From Symsagittifera roscoffensis (taxonomy: Eukaryota; Xenacoelomorpha; Acoela; Convolutidae), in contig NC_087063.1 in the NCBI RefSeq assembly GCF_963678635.1, forward strand, positions 14,949,006-15,013,005: 64,000 nucleotides of DNA, given 5' to 3'. Positions within the stretch are counted from its first letter, which is position 1, and every line of letters begins with the position of its first letter. The notes beneath the pieces are model-generated. The model ran no database searches, was not told where the DNA came from, and was given only the letters and a program-made list of their open reading frames with translations. Positions 56,201 to 64,000 of this stretch are shown here, in pieces. The translations under genes and the position numbers were made by a program.

Positions 56201-58703
56201 CTATTCGGAGTTCTTATTACACAAAACCACCGCTTTAAAAGCAATTTTCTGTCGTAAGAGTTTGTGTAATAATATTTAAAAACCTGAAGTTCCCGCGTCT
56301 CCTTTCGGCCCTTTGAAGCCTATTCCAGGGTTTCCATCAGCTCCAGGTCTCCCAGACGGTCCCATGAGTCCCCTGGGTCCAGTCTTTCCTGGCCCACCTG
56401 ATGCTCCATTCTCACCGGGAGAACCCGTAGGGCCAGGTGCACCAACTTGTCCTGGAGGTCCTCTGATTTTAACGACATCATCAACCTAGAAGGGGGGCTT
56501 GTGTTCATTATTAGCACACAGTAAATCGAATTGAATAGGTTCGCCGAGTTTGAACAACTCACATTGAGAGGTAATCCTTGCGGACCTGGTAATCCAACTG
56601 GACCGGCTAAACCCAGTTCTCCGAAGTCTCCCTAAAAGTTTAACATATTCAATCATTGTCCTCTAGTGAGTTCAAACCTTGAATTGCAGTATTACTCATG
56701 TAATTAGTTAGGTTTATATTTGACCATTCGAAGTAAATTGCCTTGTAACCGGGTGACCCATAGCCCCCGTCTCTTCCTGGCATCCCATCGCCACCTGCAT
56801 CTCCTATAAGTCCCTTTTTTCCAGGGGCACCAGACCTTCCGTCAGTTCCCCTCGGACCAACATCGCCTCGTTTCCCTGGCAGTCCAGGTATGCCACTCAG
56901 ACCAGCAGGTCCGGGTATTCCGGGAACACCCAAGTATCCAGGATCACCCATAGATCCCTGAAGTTAATCAAACTTTTTGCGAACTAAGAAATTGTTCTTG
57001 TAGGGGTTATTTGTAGTTTTGTCAATTGAGAAAATTTGATGTTCAGAAAAATTCAAGCTGGTGGTCTCATCATAAAAGGTAGGCGATACCCTTGGTCCGT
57101 AGTCGCCTGGTGGCCCTTTAAGCTCTAATCTTCGGAGGTTTTCCCAAGTTCCGTCTATGCCTGGAGGACCAATGTCTCCCATTTCTCCTTTCTGTCCTTT
57201 GTAATTGTCACCTGGGTACCCAGGCAATCCGACAAGTCCCATGTCTCCCCTCGGTCCCTTGTATTTTTGAAAATGGACAGCAATTGATAATCACAACTTA
57301 GAATTCAAAATTATGATTCGACAATGCTCACCTTAATCCCTGGCACTCCTGGCTTACCGGCAACTCCAGGAAGACCCCTGGGGCCTGTAAGGCCCTGGTA
57401 AAAAAAGTGTAGAATGATAGCTGTTCAAATTTTCATAAAATACTAGACTGTGAACATTTTTGCAGTGTTTACCTGTGGTCCACTTCTTCCTGGATCTCCG
57501 TAAGCTCCTCTTTCTACTTTCATGGGCATCATTGCCGGTTCTCCTTCAGGGCCTTTTAATCCAACTGCTCCCTGTTTTTTAAATGAAAACGTTTCAGTTC
57601 CTGGTGGAATCCGCATATTTTAATCAAATCTGTTTACAATCTCACCGGAGGTCCGATATTGTATCCATTGATAGGTCCTTTTGCGGGAATTCCAGGTTCT
57701 CCCTGCATTACATAAATTATGTTACTCATCATAACGTTGAATAATGTATGATCAAATAAATGCAGATCGCATATTCTATTCTAACACACCTTTAGTCCTC
57801 TGAGACCACACGTTCCAGGGTCGCCTTGATCTCCTTTGCTTCCTGGTATACCCTAAATAAAAAGAAAAAGTTGTAAATTGCTATTATTGATATTATTTTT
57901 GAACAACTGAGTCGATGAAGAACGATATAAAACGAGACGTTTCTAAAAAACGAAAGGTTAATGATAAACTTATTACAAAAGTTTCGAGTCGGCGTTTAAT
58001 CTTCATCGAAATATTATTTATCTTACTGGAATCCCAGATGGCCCTGGGTGCCCCGGAAGGCCGTGGGATCCCTCGTCTCCAATAATGCCTCTGTTTCCGA
58101 GGTCACCAAGATCTCCCTTCGCGCCTTTTTCTCCTGGTATGCCAGGATATCCTGGAGCTCCTCTGGGTCCCGGGAACCCGAGGGGGCCCAGACGTCCAAT
58201 GTCACCTTGAGGGCCTCTGACACTTTCGCATCCACATTGGTTGGAATTGTAGCAACCACAAACTTGGTTGGAAGAGTTCTGTAATACGGTCCAGTTTATA
58301 GCGCGTTTACAGAGTGGCTGCTCTAATTATTATGCCAATTGACGCTTGTGAGTTATCTCTCACACAGATATAGTGGATATTTTTGACAGAAAGTTTGATA
58401 TGATTCAGTGATTTGTGAATCAGGAAGTGAAAGAAACAGACTAAGTAGATATTTGATACATCTTTTGTGGAATCGGAAAAAGTGTTTTCATGTTGATCAA
58501 AATAATAATTGAAAATATAATCTAAGAAAAACCCAATGAATTCTAATTAAATGCCCCCTTAACCGTGATACTATCAACAACACATATTGAATTGTCATGG
58601 GAGTACGTACCATGAATTGACTTAAGGTCATGTGTGATTTGAGTAATATACTAATGATAATAAATCTCTGCAAAGTGGGCCATTTTGGAGCCAGCCTCGT
58701 CAT
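47242..58703 (-). CDS. COL4A: Type IV collagen alpha chain, complete, 27 exons
   Basis: Type IV collagen builds the network of basement membranes. Exons in order: 58703-58611, 58278-58027, 57852-57790, 57702-57646, 57571-57473, 57394-57332, 57257-57090, 56957-56742, 56631-56563, 56485-56284, 56182-56006, 55933-55820, 55715-55540, 54976-54770, 54655-54394, 54283-54170, 54089-53886, 53815-53651, 52921-52601, 52525-52400, 52312-52134, 49677-49299, 49217-48984, 48917-48663, 48591-47960, 47884-47759, 47493-47242. All phases agree, giving 1734 aa. Exon 1 codes a signal-like peptide (RFIIISILL), exon 2 the 7S cysteines ([11 protein letters not shown]), then interrupted Gly-X-Y repeats to ~1500, and the NC1 domain ~1505-1734 with two C4 repeats and all twelve cysteines ([27 protein letters not shown]). 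Three introns start with GC: after exons 8, 12 and 17. A TTTTAG acceptor lies ten bases before the ATG. Confidence 0.93.
49827..50892 (+). CDS. HAUS7: HAUS7-like augmin subunit, two exons, nested in a collagen intron
   Basis: Augmin recruits gamma-tubulin to spindle microtubules; HAUS7 is one of its eight subunits. Exons 49827-50287 and 50439-50892 join in frame (GT-AG) to give 304 aa, somewhat shorter than the ~360 of human. The N-terminal segment with [20 protein letters not shown] resembles the calponin-homology-like start of HAUS7 (LL-x2-PSE-x-R-x2-I-L-EW pattern). Exon 2 is coiled coil ([19 protein letters not shown]). The assignment rests on that segment and the overall shape, so it is likely rather than certain. 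The gene lies on the opposite strand inside the collagen intron 52133-49678. A TTTTCAG acceptor ends 26 bases before the ATG. Confidence 0.7.
50893..52133. other. Rest of the collagen host intron after the nested gene; no gene seen
   Basis: A 90-codon + frame at 51054-51326 has no recognisable content and no splice context. GC-richer patches at 51065-51140 and 51650-51770 look like old SINE or repeat fragments. Confidence 0.45.
52950..53040 (+). repeat. Family B variant inside a collagen intron
   Basis: GCTTGCGATTAGCAAGC, then CGGAATAAAGACTTTTTTC and CTAGTTTAACAAAATCAG, as at 45074-45165. Confidence 0.55.
55089..55437 (+). repeat. Tandem duplication flanking a 17-G run in a collagen intron
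   Basis: Copy 1 (55089-55245) and copy 2 (55291-55437) share CCTCACATAAGCATCA, TTATTATGGTGTAACGAGT, ACAAGGTTA and CTTGCCAT. A run of 17 G lies between them (55250-55266). Confidence 0.75.
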
Positions 58704-58917
58704 TTCTTTTTTGCTAAAATATCAAAGAATATCCTGTAAATGCTGCTTTTGGATGTTCTCGACTCACTGTATTATTTGATGTGTAACACATCTCGATCTT
58801 ATTCTGTGAAAGAATTGGTGAGCAAAAGTTAAATTTAGATGATAATTTCAACAGCAATATATGTACGTAGAAGTTAGCACCAAAAGTCAACTGGTTAGTG
58901 TTTCCAAGCTCAATGAT
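58704..58917 (-). promoter_or_regulatory. 214-base intercistronic gap between RING gene and collagen, with acceptor near the collagen ATG
   Basis: The gap lies between two same-strand genes. On the minus strand GATATTTTAG ends at 58714, ten bases before the collagen ATG. No AATAAA for the upstream gene is seen in the gap. The layout fits an operon resolved by trans-splicing, or simply close spacing. Confidence 0.4.
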
Positions 58918-60172
58918 CTAAGATAGTCGTGCAGTATTCGATCTCTCTCGGTAATTTTTAGTCTCTGTCAGACTGGAAGGAGAGTTGAAATCCGCCCCAC
59001 CTCCCACACGCACTCCGGAATTCCTGGCTGATAAAGGTCGTAAAGCAGCTGGATACAATGGTATGTGAAATCCACGCAAGCAAGGCTTACCGACATCTTT
59101 ATCTTCGCCACACGCGCCACAATCCTGAAGCATGATTTTTATTTTCTCTAAGTTTTGTAACACTCGCAAAAAACTCATTAACAAATGCCGGGATTTTTTT
59201 TGTGAAAAAATTAGTTAGTCCGCATGTGTAATTGAATGGTGATAACAGAAATACTAGACGCCTTACTCTGATAAGTATGAAATTATCCATGCTACTTGCC
59301 TCGAACAGATCCAAGAAAGGTTCTCTGTGGTATCTACACGCCTTGTCATGGTTCTTCGTTGGTTTGAAGTTCACGTTGCAACGCCTGCAGTTCCTCGCGT
59401 AGTCTGCATTGCGACTTGAGCTCATTGAGGTGGCCGGACGAGACATCAGCTCGTCATATATTGATGCATGTCGAGGACTTGGGGTCCCGTAGTTCGAGTA
59501 CAATCTTCGGTACCTTAGAGGATTCAATCCTTTGTACCTTATCTCAGCATTGTGATTTTCTTGGGATATTTTAATCCGATCTTGTTTCATTGATCGACTG
59601 TAGTTGACTAACATGTCATGATTCTTCTTAAGACTCTGGACGTACTGTTTTTTCAGCGAGTCACGAACGCATCGTTTCAAAACTTGATGTGCATAAAGGT
59701 TGACATACAAGCATCTGTGACCGCAAGCTTCGCATGTTACCTCTCGGTAGTGACAATGATCCAGATGGTCAGCGACATGCTTGCGCTCTGTTTTACTCCG
59801 ACAGCCTTTGCTAAGATTCGGACAGTCGAGTATAGTGTTGGGGCAGTATTTCTTGAAGTGAGTTTCTTTTTCGTTTAAATGCAGCTCGGCTCCGCATTTA
59901 TGAGGGCAGTGGAATTTGAGATTGCTTAAAGTAGATTTGAGCTCATCGGGAGCCTCTCGGGGTTCGGGTTCCCATTCGGCGTCACAAGTCGGACACTTTC
60001 GAGCCGCTTGAGTTGACGAAAGTTTCCGTCGAACACATCCGAAGCAGAATATGTGCGGACACGTGTTTAAAACAGGGTGCAATAAGATATTTCCACAGAT
60101 TCCGCAAAAAATGTCCTGGGGTATTGCTTTTCCTTTTTCAAGAATGACACTTTCCTTAGATAAGCCTGGCAT
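58918..60172 (-). CDS. RING plus TRAF-type zinc-finger protein, probable E3 ubiquitin ligase, two exons
   Basis: Exon 1 runs from ATG 60172 to 59267 and exon 2 from 59124 to the TAG at 58918; the GT-AG join is in phase, giving about 370 aa. Residues ~22-65 form a C3HC4 RING (FCGICGNILLHPVL, CPHIFCFGC, KCPTC). Next come TRAF-type zinc fingers to ~180 (FHCPHKCGAELHLNEKETHF, VTCEACGHRC). A basic linker follows, then a second Cys/His module, NCRRCNVNF with KACRYHREPF, before exon 2. Exon 2 begins DCGACGEDKD. RING-TRAF proteins of this type usually act as E3 ubiquitin ligases. I cannot match it to a named gene. Reading exon 1 on past its donor gives a 357-aa frame; that tail is probably intron. 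Confidence 0.8.
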
Positions 60173-60229
60173 TTTTAGTGTAGCTTTTGACGCCGATAAT
60201 TGAAAATTTTAAAGCATTTTGAACGTGTT

Positions 60230-61760
60230 TTTATGATTGGAAAGTGCTGTGTGTTTGGTATTAATAAAATCATCTTAAATTGCTCATTGCTATGACTGTT
60301 GAGTGGCTGATTTTTGTCTTAAGCGTCTATGTTTTATCAAAACTACACGTTGTCGTAAAAAATAACTGGCTGATATTTGAAGCGTCTTTTTTGATATTAA
60401 ATTATCAAGATATGATTCTTTTATCGTTTTTTTTTGTTTTGTATTTTGAATCGCATTCTCAACTGGTTAATCTAAGCAATGTAAGCAAATATAAGCAAAA
60501 TAATCTAAGCAAGTGTAATTGATTAATCTTAGCGAGGTTTTATATCCAGTTGAATGGGTTTTCATTTGAAGTTCTCATTTGTAGTAATTATGCAAAACTA
60601 TAGTGGCTTACCAGATTTTTTGCTCTATCCGAGCAATGATCCCCTGAATATAAGTTTCTGTGGAAAGTTAAGTGTGGCTTCTTTTGCGAAATAAATTCCT
60701 CTAGCCTGTTTTGGAAAGTAACGAAGATGATTTTTCCCAGGATGTGCTTTTACTTGAATAAACATAATTTGCTCAACAAAGTTAGTTTTGAAATAAGTAC
60801 ACACTGTTAAATCTTCAAACGTTTGCGCGCTTGGGAAGATGAACTGCCTCGTTTACCATCAATATGTTGCTTTCACAATGATTTTGAGCTTAACTTTTGA
60901 ATGATTTGACGAAAATTATGAGTTAGGACCGATGTGGTTAACTCATAGAGTAATTTCCGATAGGGTACACCGTCTGCTCGTCACGCTATCTTATTTTCGG
61001 CCGGATAGATTCGTGCAACTTCTTAGTCTAATACCGATCCTAATCTTACTCTTATACTTTCTAGTCTCAGGGTGTTTAACTAGTCTCTGCTAGGCTCAAT
61101 AGATCTAGGGTATACTGGTTTATTGCGGCTGCTGAAGTTCTCTTGGAGAGGCAACTAATTTCTAAGTTAAATTCAAATCTCTCTGGTGCTGAAATTACAA
61201 GTAATTTCAGCACTTACAAATAAGTGGGTTGTTAGTTAGATGGATTATGATTGGTTAGTATTAAATACTTTACAGTGGTAAAATATCCAATTTATCCAAT
61301 CATAAAATGTAGTTTAGATCAGGTTCCAATTAATTGAAAAAAATAACGTTATAATTAGAACAAAAAGTGCGAAGTTAACCCTGCAGAGGTGAAGAGTCCT
61401 TCATGGTAGAAGGACAGATAGCCCGAAAATTGTATCAGCTGATACGAATTCAGTGTTCATTAATCTACAAGACAAGCGTGAAAAATCAGTCACTTTTGGC
61501 CCATTTGAAGGTCGATTGGTTTAATTTCTTTTTGCATAATTAGCCCCTCTGTAATGAAAGTAGCATAGCAGAGCAGTCAAAGTCTCAGTATCAAAGTCTG
61601 TTCGGTTATTTTTTACATGTATTGTGACCCTAGCAGTTTTTCGATCGAGTCGATAGATGTATTGCGTTGAAGCTATTTCAGGTTTGATTCTGATTAAAAA
61701 AAAGAAACTTCAATAAATTTGCTTACCAGTTGAGAAAGCTTCGTCTCAGTTTTTTTATTT
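60230..61760. other. Intergenic region, no gene seen
   Basis: Only short AT-rich frames. A palindromic TGTATCAGCTGATACGAATT lies near 61433, and a GC-richer patch near 60960-61090 has no recognised identity. Confidence 0.5.
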
Positions 61761-61767
61761 GTATTAC

Positions 61768-61830
61768 CCGTGCGATAAGCAAGGGTATTGCAATAGGGTA
61801 CTATACTTTTTTTCCGTAAATGACTTAGCT
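61768..61830 (+). repeat. Dispersed repeat family B copy
   Basis: GTGCGATAAGCAAGGGTATT, GCAATAGGGTACTATAC, a T-run and CCGTAAATGA match the copies at 27867 and 37858. Confidence 0.65.
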
Positions 61831-61897
61831 CACAAGACTCACCTCCTGGGCTCACTCATATACTTCCTTTATTATGAATTTAAATTCGTTCAATCAA

Positions 61898-61975
61898 CCG
61901 GTGCATCTGGTGTAGAGGTAAGACACCTGCTCGAGACAAAAAAAAGCATCTGGTTCAAGTCCGGCCGGGATTTTT
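61898..61975 (+). repeat. tRNA-like SINE head or tRNA pseudogene
   Basis: It has an A-box-like TGGTGTAGAGGTAAGACAC and a good B box, GGTTCAAGTCC, about 35 bases on, then GGCCGGGAT and a T-run. An A-run replaces the variable-arm region and the acceptor ends do not pair well, so it is not a working tRNA. A second B-box-like GTTCGATTCCAGTCGGGAT lies near 62091. Confidence 0.55.
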
Positions 61976-62521
61976 TTGCAAATTTGTTTGTTTCTTTTTG
62001 TCAAAAAAGTTCGACGTAGTCCGATTTTTTTCGAAGGTTCACTTTATTTTAAGTTGCTCTAATACCCATGCTTGACGACAAATTTCAAGTTCGATTCCAG
62101 TCGGGATCTGTTTTTTTTTGCAAACTGAAAATATTAGCCGGCTTAGTTCCGGCAGAATGGATTTTTTAAAGAAAATTCGGCCTTTTTCTACCCTTCCGAA
62201 AGCTCCTTGTATAGTTTCTAATTGTGCAGGTAATTTTGTTCGGGACGTTTTGGCTTGTTTTGCTATTTATGACAAAAACAATTTTTGAAAGTTTTTTTTC
62301 AATTTTTGATTTCTTTTCATTTCATTTAAATCACGGTCATTCATTTTTGTATCGCAAATGCTGCGAGGCTCTGCTTCGCCTTTGTGTTTAAAACTTAGTT
62401 TAGGTCATTTTTGGGACTTGGTTGATTCTTGGTTGACTCGGTTTCGTTGATTTTAACTTTGTGAGTATGCTTGGTTGGTTCCTTTTCAGATCTGTACTGT
62501 TACCATCACCCTTCCTTCATC

Positions 62522-63371
62522 ATGTCTATGCCCCTGAACCCGAAACCCTTCCTGAACAACCTGACAGGCAAGCCAGTGTTCGTGCGTCTGAAGTGGGGCC
62601 AGGAGTACAAGGGATATCTGATAGCAGTGGACGGATACATGAATGTACAGCTAGACCAGACCGAGGAGTGGATTGACGGAAACTGTGCTGGTGCATTGGG
62701 CGAGGTTTTAATCAGGTTAATAACCTTTTCCTAATTTTTTGAGATCATTGAAAAATCCGAACTTATTGTTTTATATCAGCCTATTATGTGGTTACTAAAA
62801 GTCCACTTTAGAATTGAGCTTTCCTCGGTATTATCTGTTGGCGTGCAGTTAAGGTTTCTCACATTCATCGTTTGACACTCTAAATAATTGTAGTAGATTA
62901 TATGTCAATTGCTTTGCATTTTTGTGCCAGTCTTGCCTCTACTGTATAAGAAAAATGACGAATAGACGCAGGGGCTGATCTAAGAATTTCTCGAGGGGGG
63001 ATTTAGGTTGACCAAATTTATAATTACTATAAAGTCCTCATTTTGTCAAATTTTGAAAATAAACAGACCAGAAAAGGCGTTTTTTGCGTTTTTAGGCAAT
63101 TTTTGAAAAATTTTGACGAAAATCGTGTTTTTCGGCGCGCGCTCTGCCTTTAGAACATTTTTTTTAACTAAGCCAAAAATGGATATCTCAAAATAGTACA
63201 AAGGGGGACCCTTTGGATTGTTAGGGGGTCGAATCCCTGCGATGGGCGTCCGCATCCCCTAAATCCGCTGGTGAATAGATGTTATTTGTTCAATGCTATA
63301 TATTTTAAAGGTGCAATAATATTCTCTACATCAGAGGGGCCGAAGACGAAGATGGAAAAGCAATGGATTAA
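62522..63371 (+). CDS. SNRPF: Small nuclear ribonucleoprotein F (SmF), two exons
   Basis: SmF is one of seven Sm proteins that ring spliceosomal snRNAs. Exons 62522-62715 and 63311-63371 join in frame (GT-AG) to give 84 aa, against 86 in human. The sequence is plainly Sm[20 protein letters not shown] at the start, the Sm1 motif with [14 protein letters not shown], and the Sm2 motif in exon 2 ([15 protein letters not shown]). ATG 62522 is preceded at 32 bases by a CCTTTTCAG acceptor (AG 62488-62489), so there is either a short 5' UTR exon or a trans-splice site. Stop is TAA 63369-63371. Confidence 0.95.
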
Positions 63372-63918
63372 ATTGAAAGGAAAAGAAGCTAGATTGAAAT
63401 TCTTGACTGTTTTGGACAACGAGGCAGCTTTTGAGAGTGACGAAGAGCAGCTGAACTCTTCAATGGTGATAATTAACTGCAGATCTATCGTACAAAACTG
63501 AAAACTGATGAAGTTATGTAATTTAGCGAAACCGGTTATTCTATTTCCAGTGAAATCTGGAATGCAAAATTTGGAATGATTTATGCCTATAGTTTTATGT
63601 TTCTGTTCGTGAGGTTTTTGTTATTTATCAGCCCCCATACTGTATTTGTCAAATGCTGTTTTGTTTACTCGTTTAAAATTGAATTTTCTCCAACATGATT
63701 TCTTTGAAATAGAACCCTTTTTTAATATTGAATTTCCCGCGTCGCGTGTAAGCAAAAATTTTATTCAGATGAAATGAATAATGGTTTAATTGTTGCCAGC
63801 CGTACTACAAAATTAATGATCATTTCGAAAACTCAAAAAAAATCTTTTCACCAATTATTTACCCTGAAATAGCGAAGTGCTGATTTGACATCTATTTTGG
63901 CAGTGAATAAAACAGTGC
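63372..63918. other. Intergenic sequence after SNRPF
   Basis: AT-rich, no coding frame recognised. It holds the SNRPF 3' end and the upstream sequence of a possible next gene. Confidence 0.45.
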
Positions 63919-64000
63919 ATGGATTCGGTGCCAGTGCCACCAACCCTACCTCCACCGGTACCCATATCGAGCACTTTGACTCCTAAATTGAGTGTCCAGA
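63919..64000 (+). CDS. Possible first exon of a gene cut by the window edge
   Basis: An ATG at 63919 opens a frame that runs to the end (27 codons), starting MDSVPVPPTLPPPVPISS. Base composition becomes GC-richer and the peptide is proline-rich and plausible, but the stretch is too short to identify. It could be chance. Confidence 0.35.
   Translation, partial: MDSVPVPPTLPPPVPISSTLTPKLSVQ

Noticed and set aside
56649-56741. Extension of collagen exon 8 beyond the GC donor at 56742
   Set aside because: It would add ~30 non-collagenous residues and end at a GT that breaks the phase needed for exon 9; the GC donor keeps phase 0.
58023-58259. Minus frame of 78 codons at the collagen 5' end
   Set aside because: It is an out-of-frame shadow; the true frame of this exon gives the 7S cysteines and Gly-X-Y repeats.
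1-64000. CRISPR array, rRNA genes, bacterial operons
   Set aside because: None seen; the window is eukaryotic throughout.

Overview
The window is animal genomic DNA, AT-rich and full of introns and repeats. The host genes carry GT-AG introns and a few GC-AG introns. The gene set (type IV collagen, a HAUS7-like augmin subunit, NOXRED1, GOLT1, SmF/SNRPF) points to an invertebrate metazoan. Augmin and NOXRED1 argue against nematodes and insects. I cannot name the species.

Positions 1 to about 19,560 look like one giant Ty3/gypsy-type LTR retroelement on the + strand, cut off at its 5' end by the window edge. It encodes Gag (108-2351), protease-RT-RNase H (2417-5833) and a separate integrase ORF (5943-8750). 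The integrase ORF ends in a TARG1/OARD1-like macrodomain that a TGA splits just before its last strand (continued at 8751-8879). After about 520 noncoding bases comes a second cassette of about 9 kb, as large as gag-pol itself. Its ORFs are 9402-12617 (coiled coil, an apparently intact SGNH/GDSL esterase domain and a second degenerate SGNH-like domain), 12648-15122, 15089-15418 and 15409-18279 (all three unrecognised). The strand-biased hexamer CTTGAG, about ten times over-represented in coding and noncoding parts alike, and a repeated decamer GTCCGGGGAG link both halves. This element is the best candidate for something undescribed. An LTR-like block starts at 18709 and has a diverged inverted copy ending at 20325.

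Positions 20,300-25,700 hold a degenerate tandem array (about 21,050-22,560) and a decayed non-LTR retrotransposon C-terminus (22895-24433, minus). Host genes follow: a DUF1295/steroid-reductase-like membrane protein (25707-26489, +), a repeat-rich gap, GOLT1 (31652-36124, +, six exons), NOXRED1 (36811-41979, +, three exons), a T-rich repeat region to 47,240, a type IV collagen chain (58703-47242, minus, 27 exons, 1734 aa) with a HAUS7-like gene (49827-50892, +) nested in one intron, a RING/TRAF zinc-finger gene (60172-58918, minus) just 214 bases upstream of the collagen start on the same strand, SNRPF (62522-63371, +, two exons) and the possible first exon of another gene at the right edge.

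Five of the seven host genes have a TTTCAG- or TTTTAG-type splice acceptor 8-32 bases before the ATG. That suggests spliced-leader trans-splicing or very short 5' UTR exons. Exon models were built by hand from reading frame, splice sites and remembered family sequences; no alignment or database search was run.
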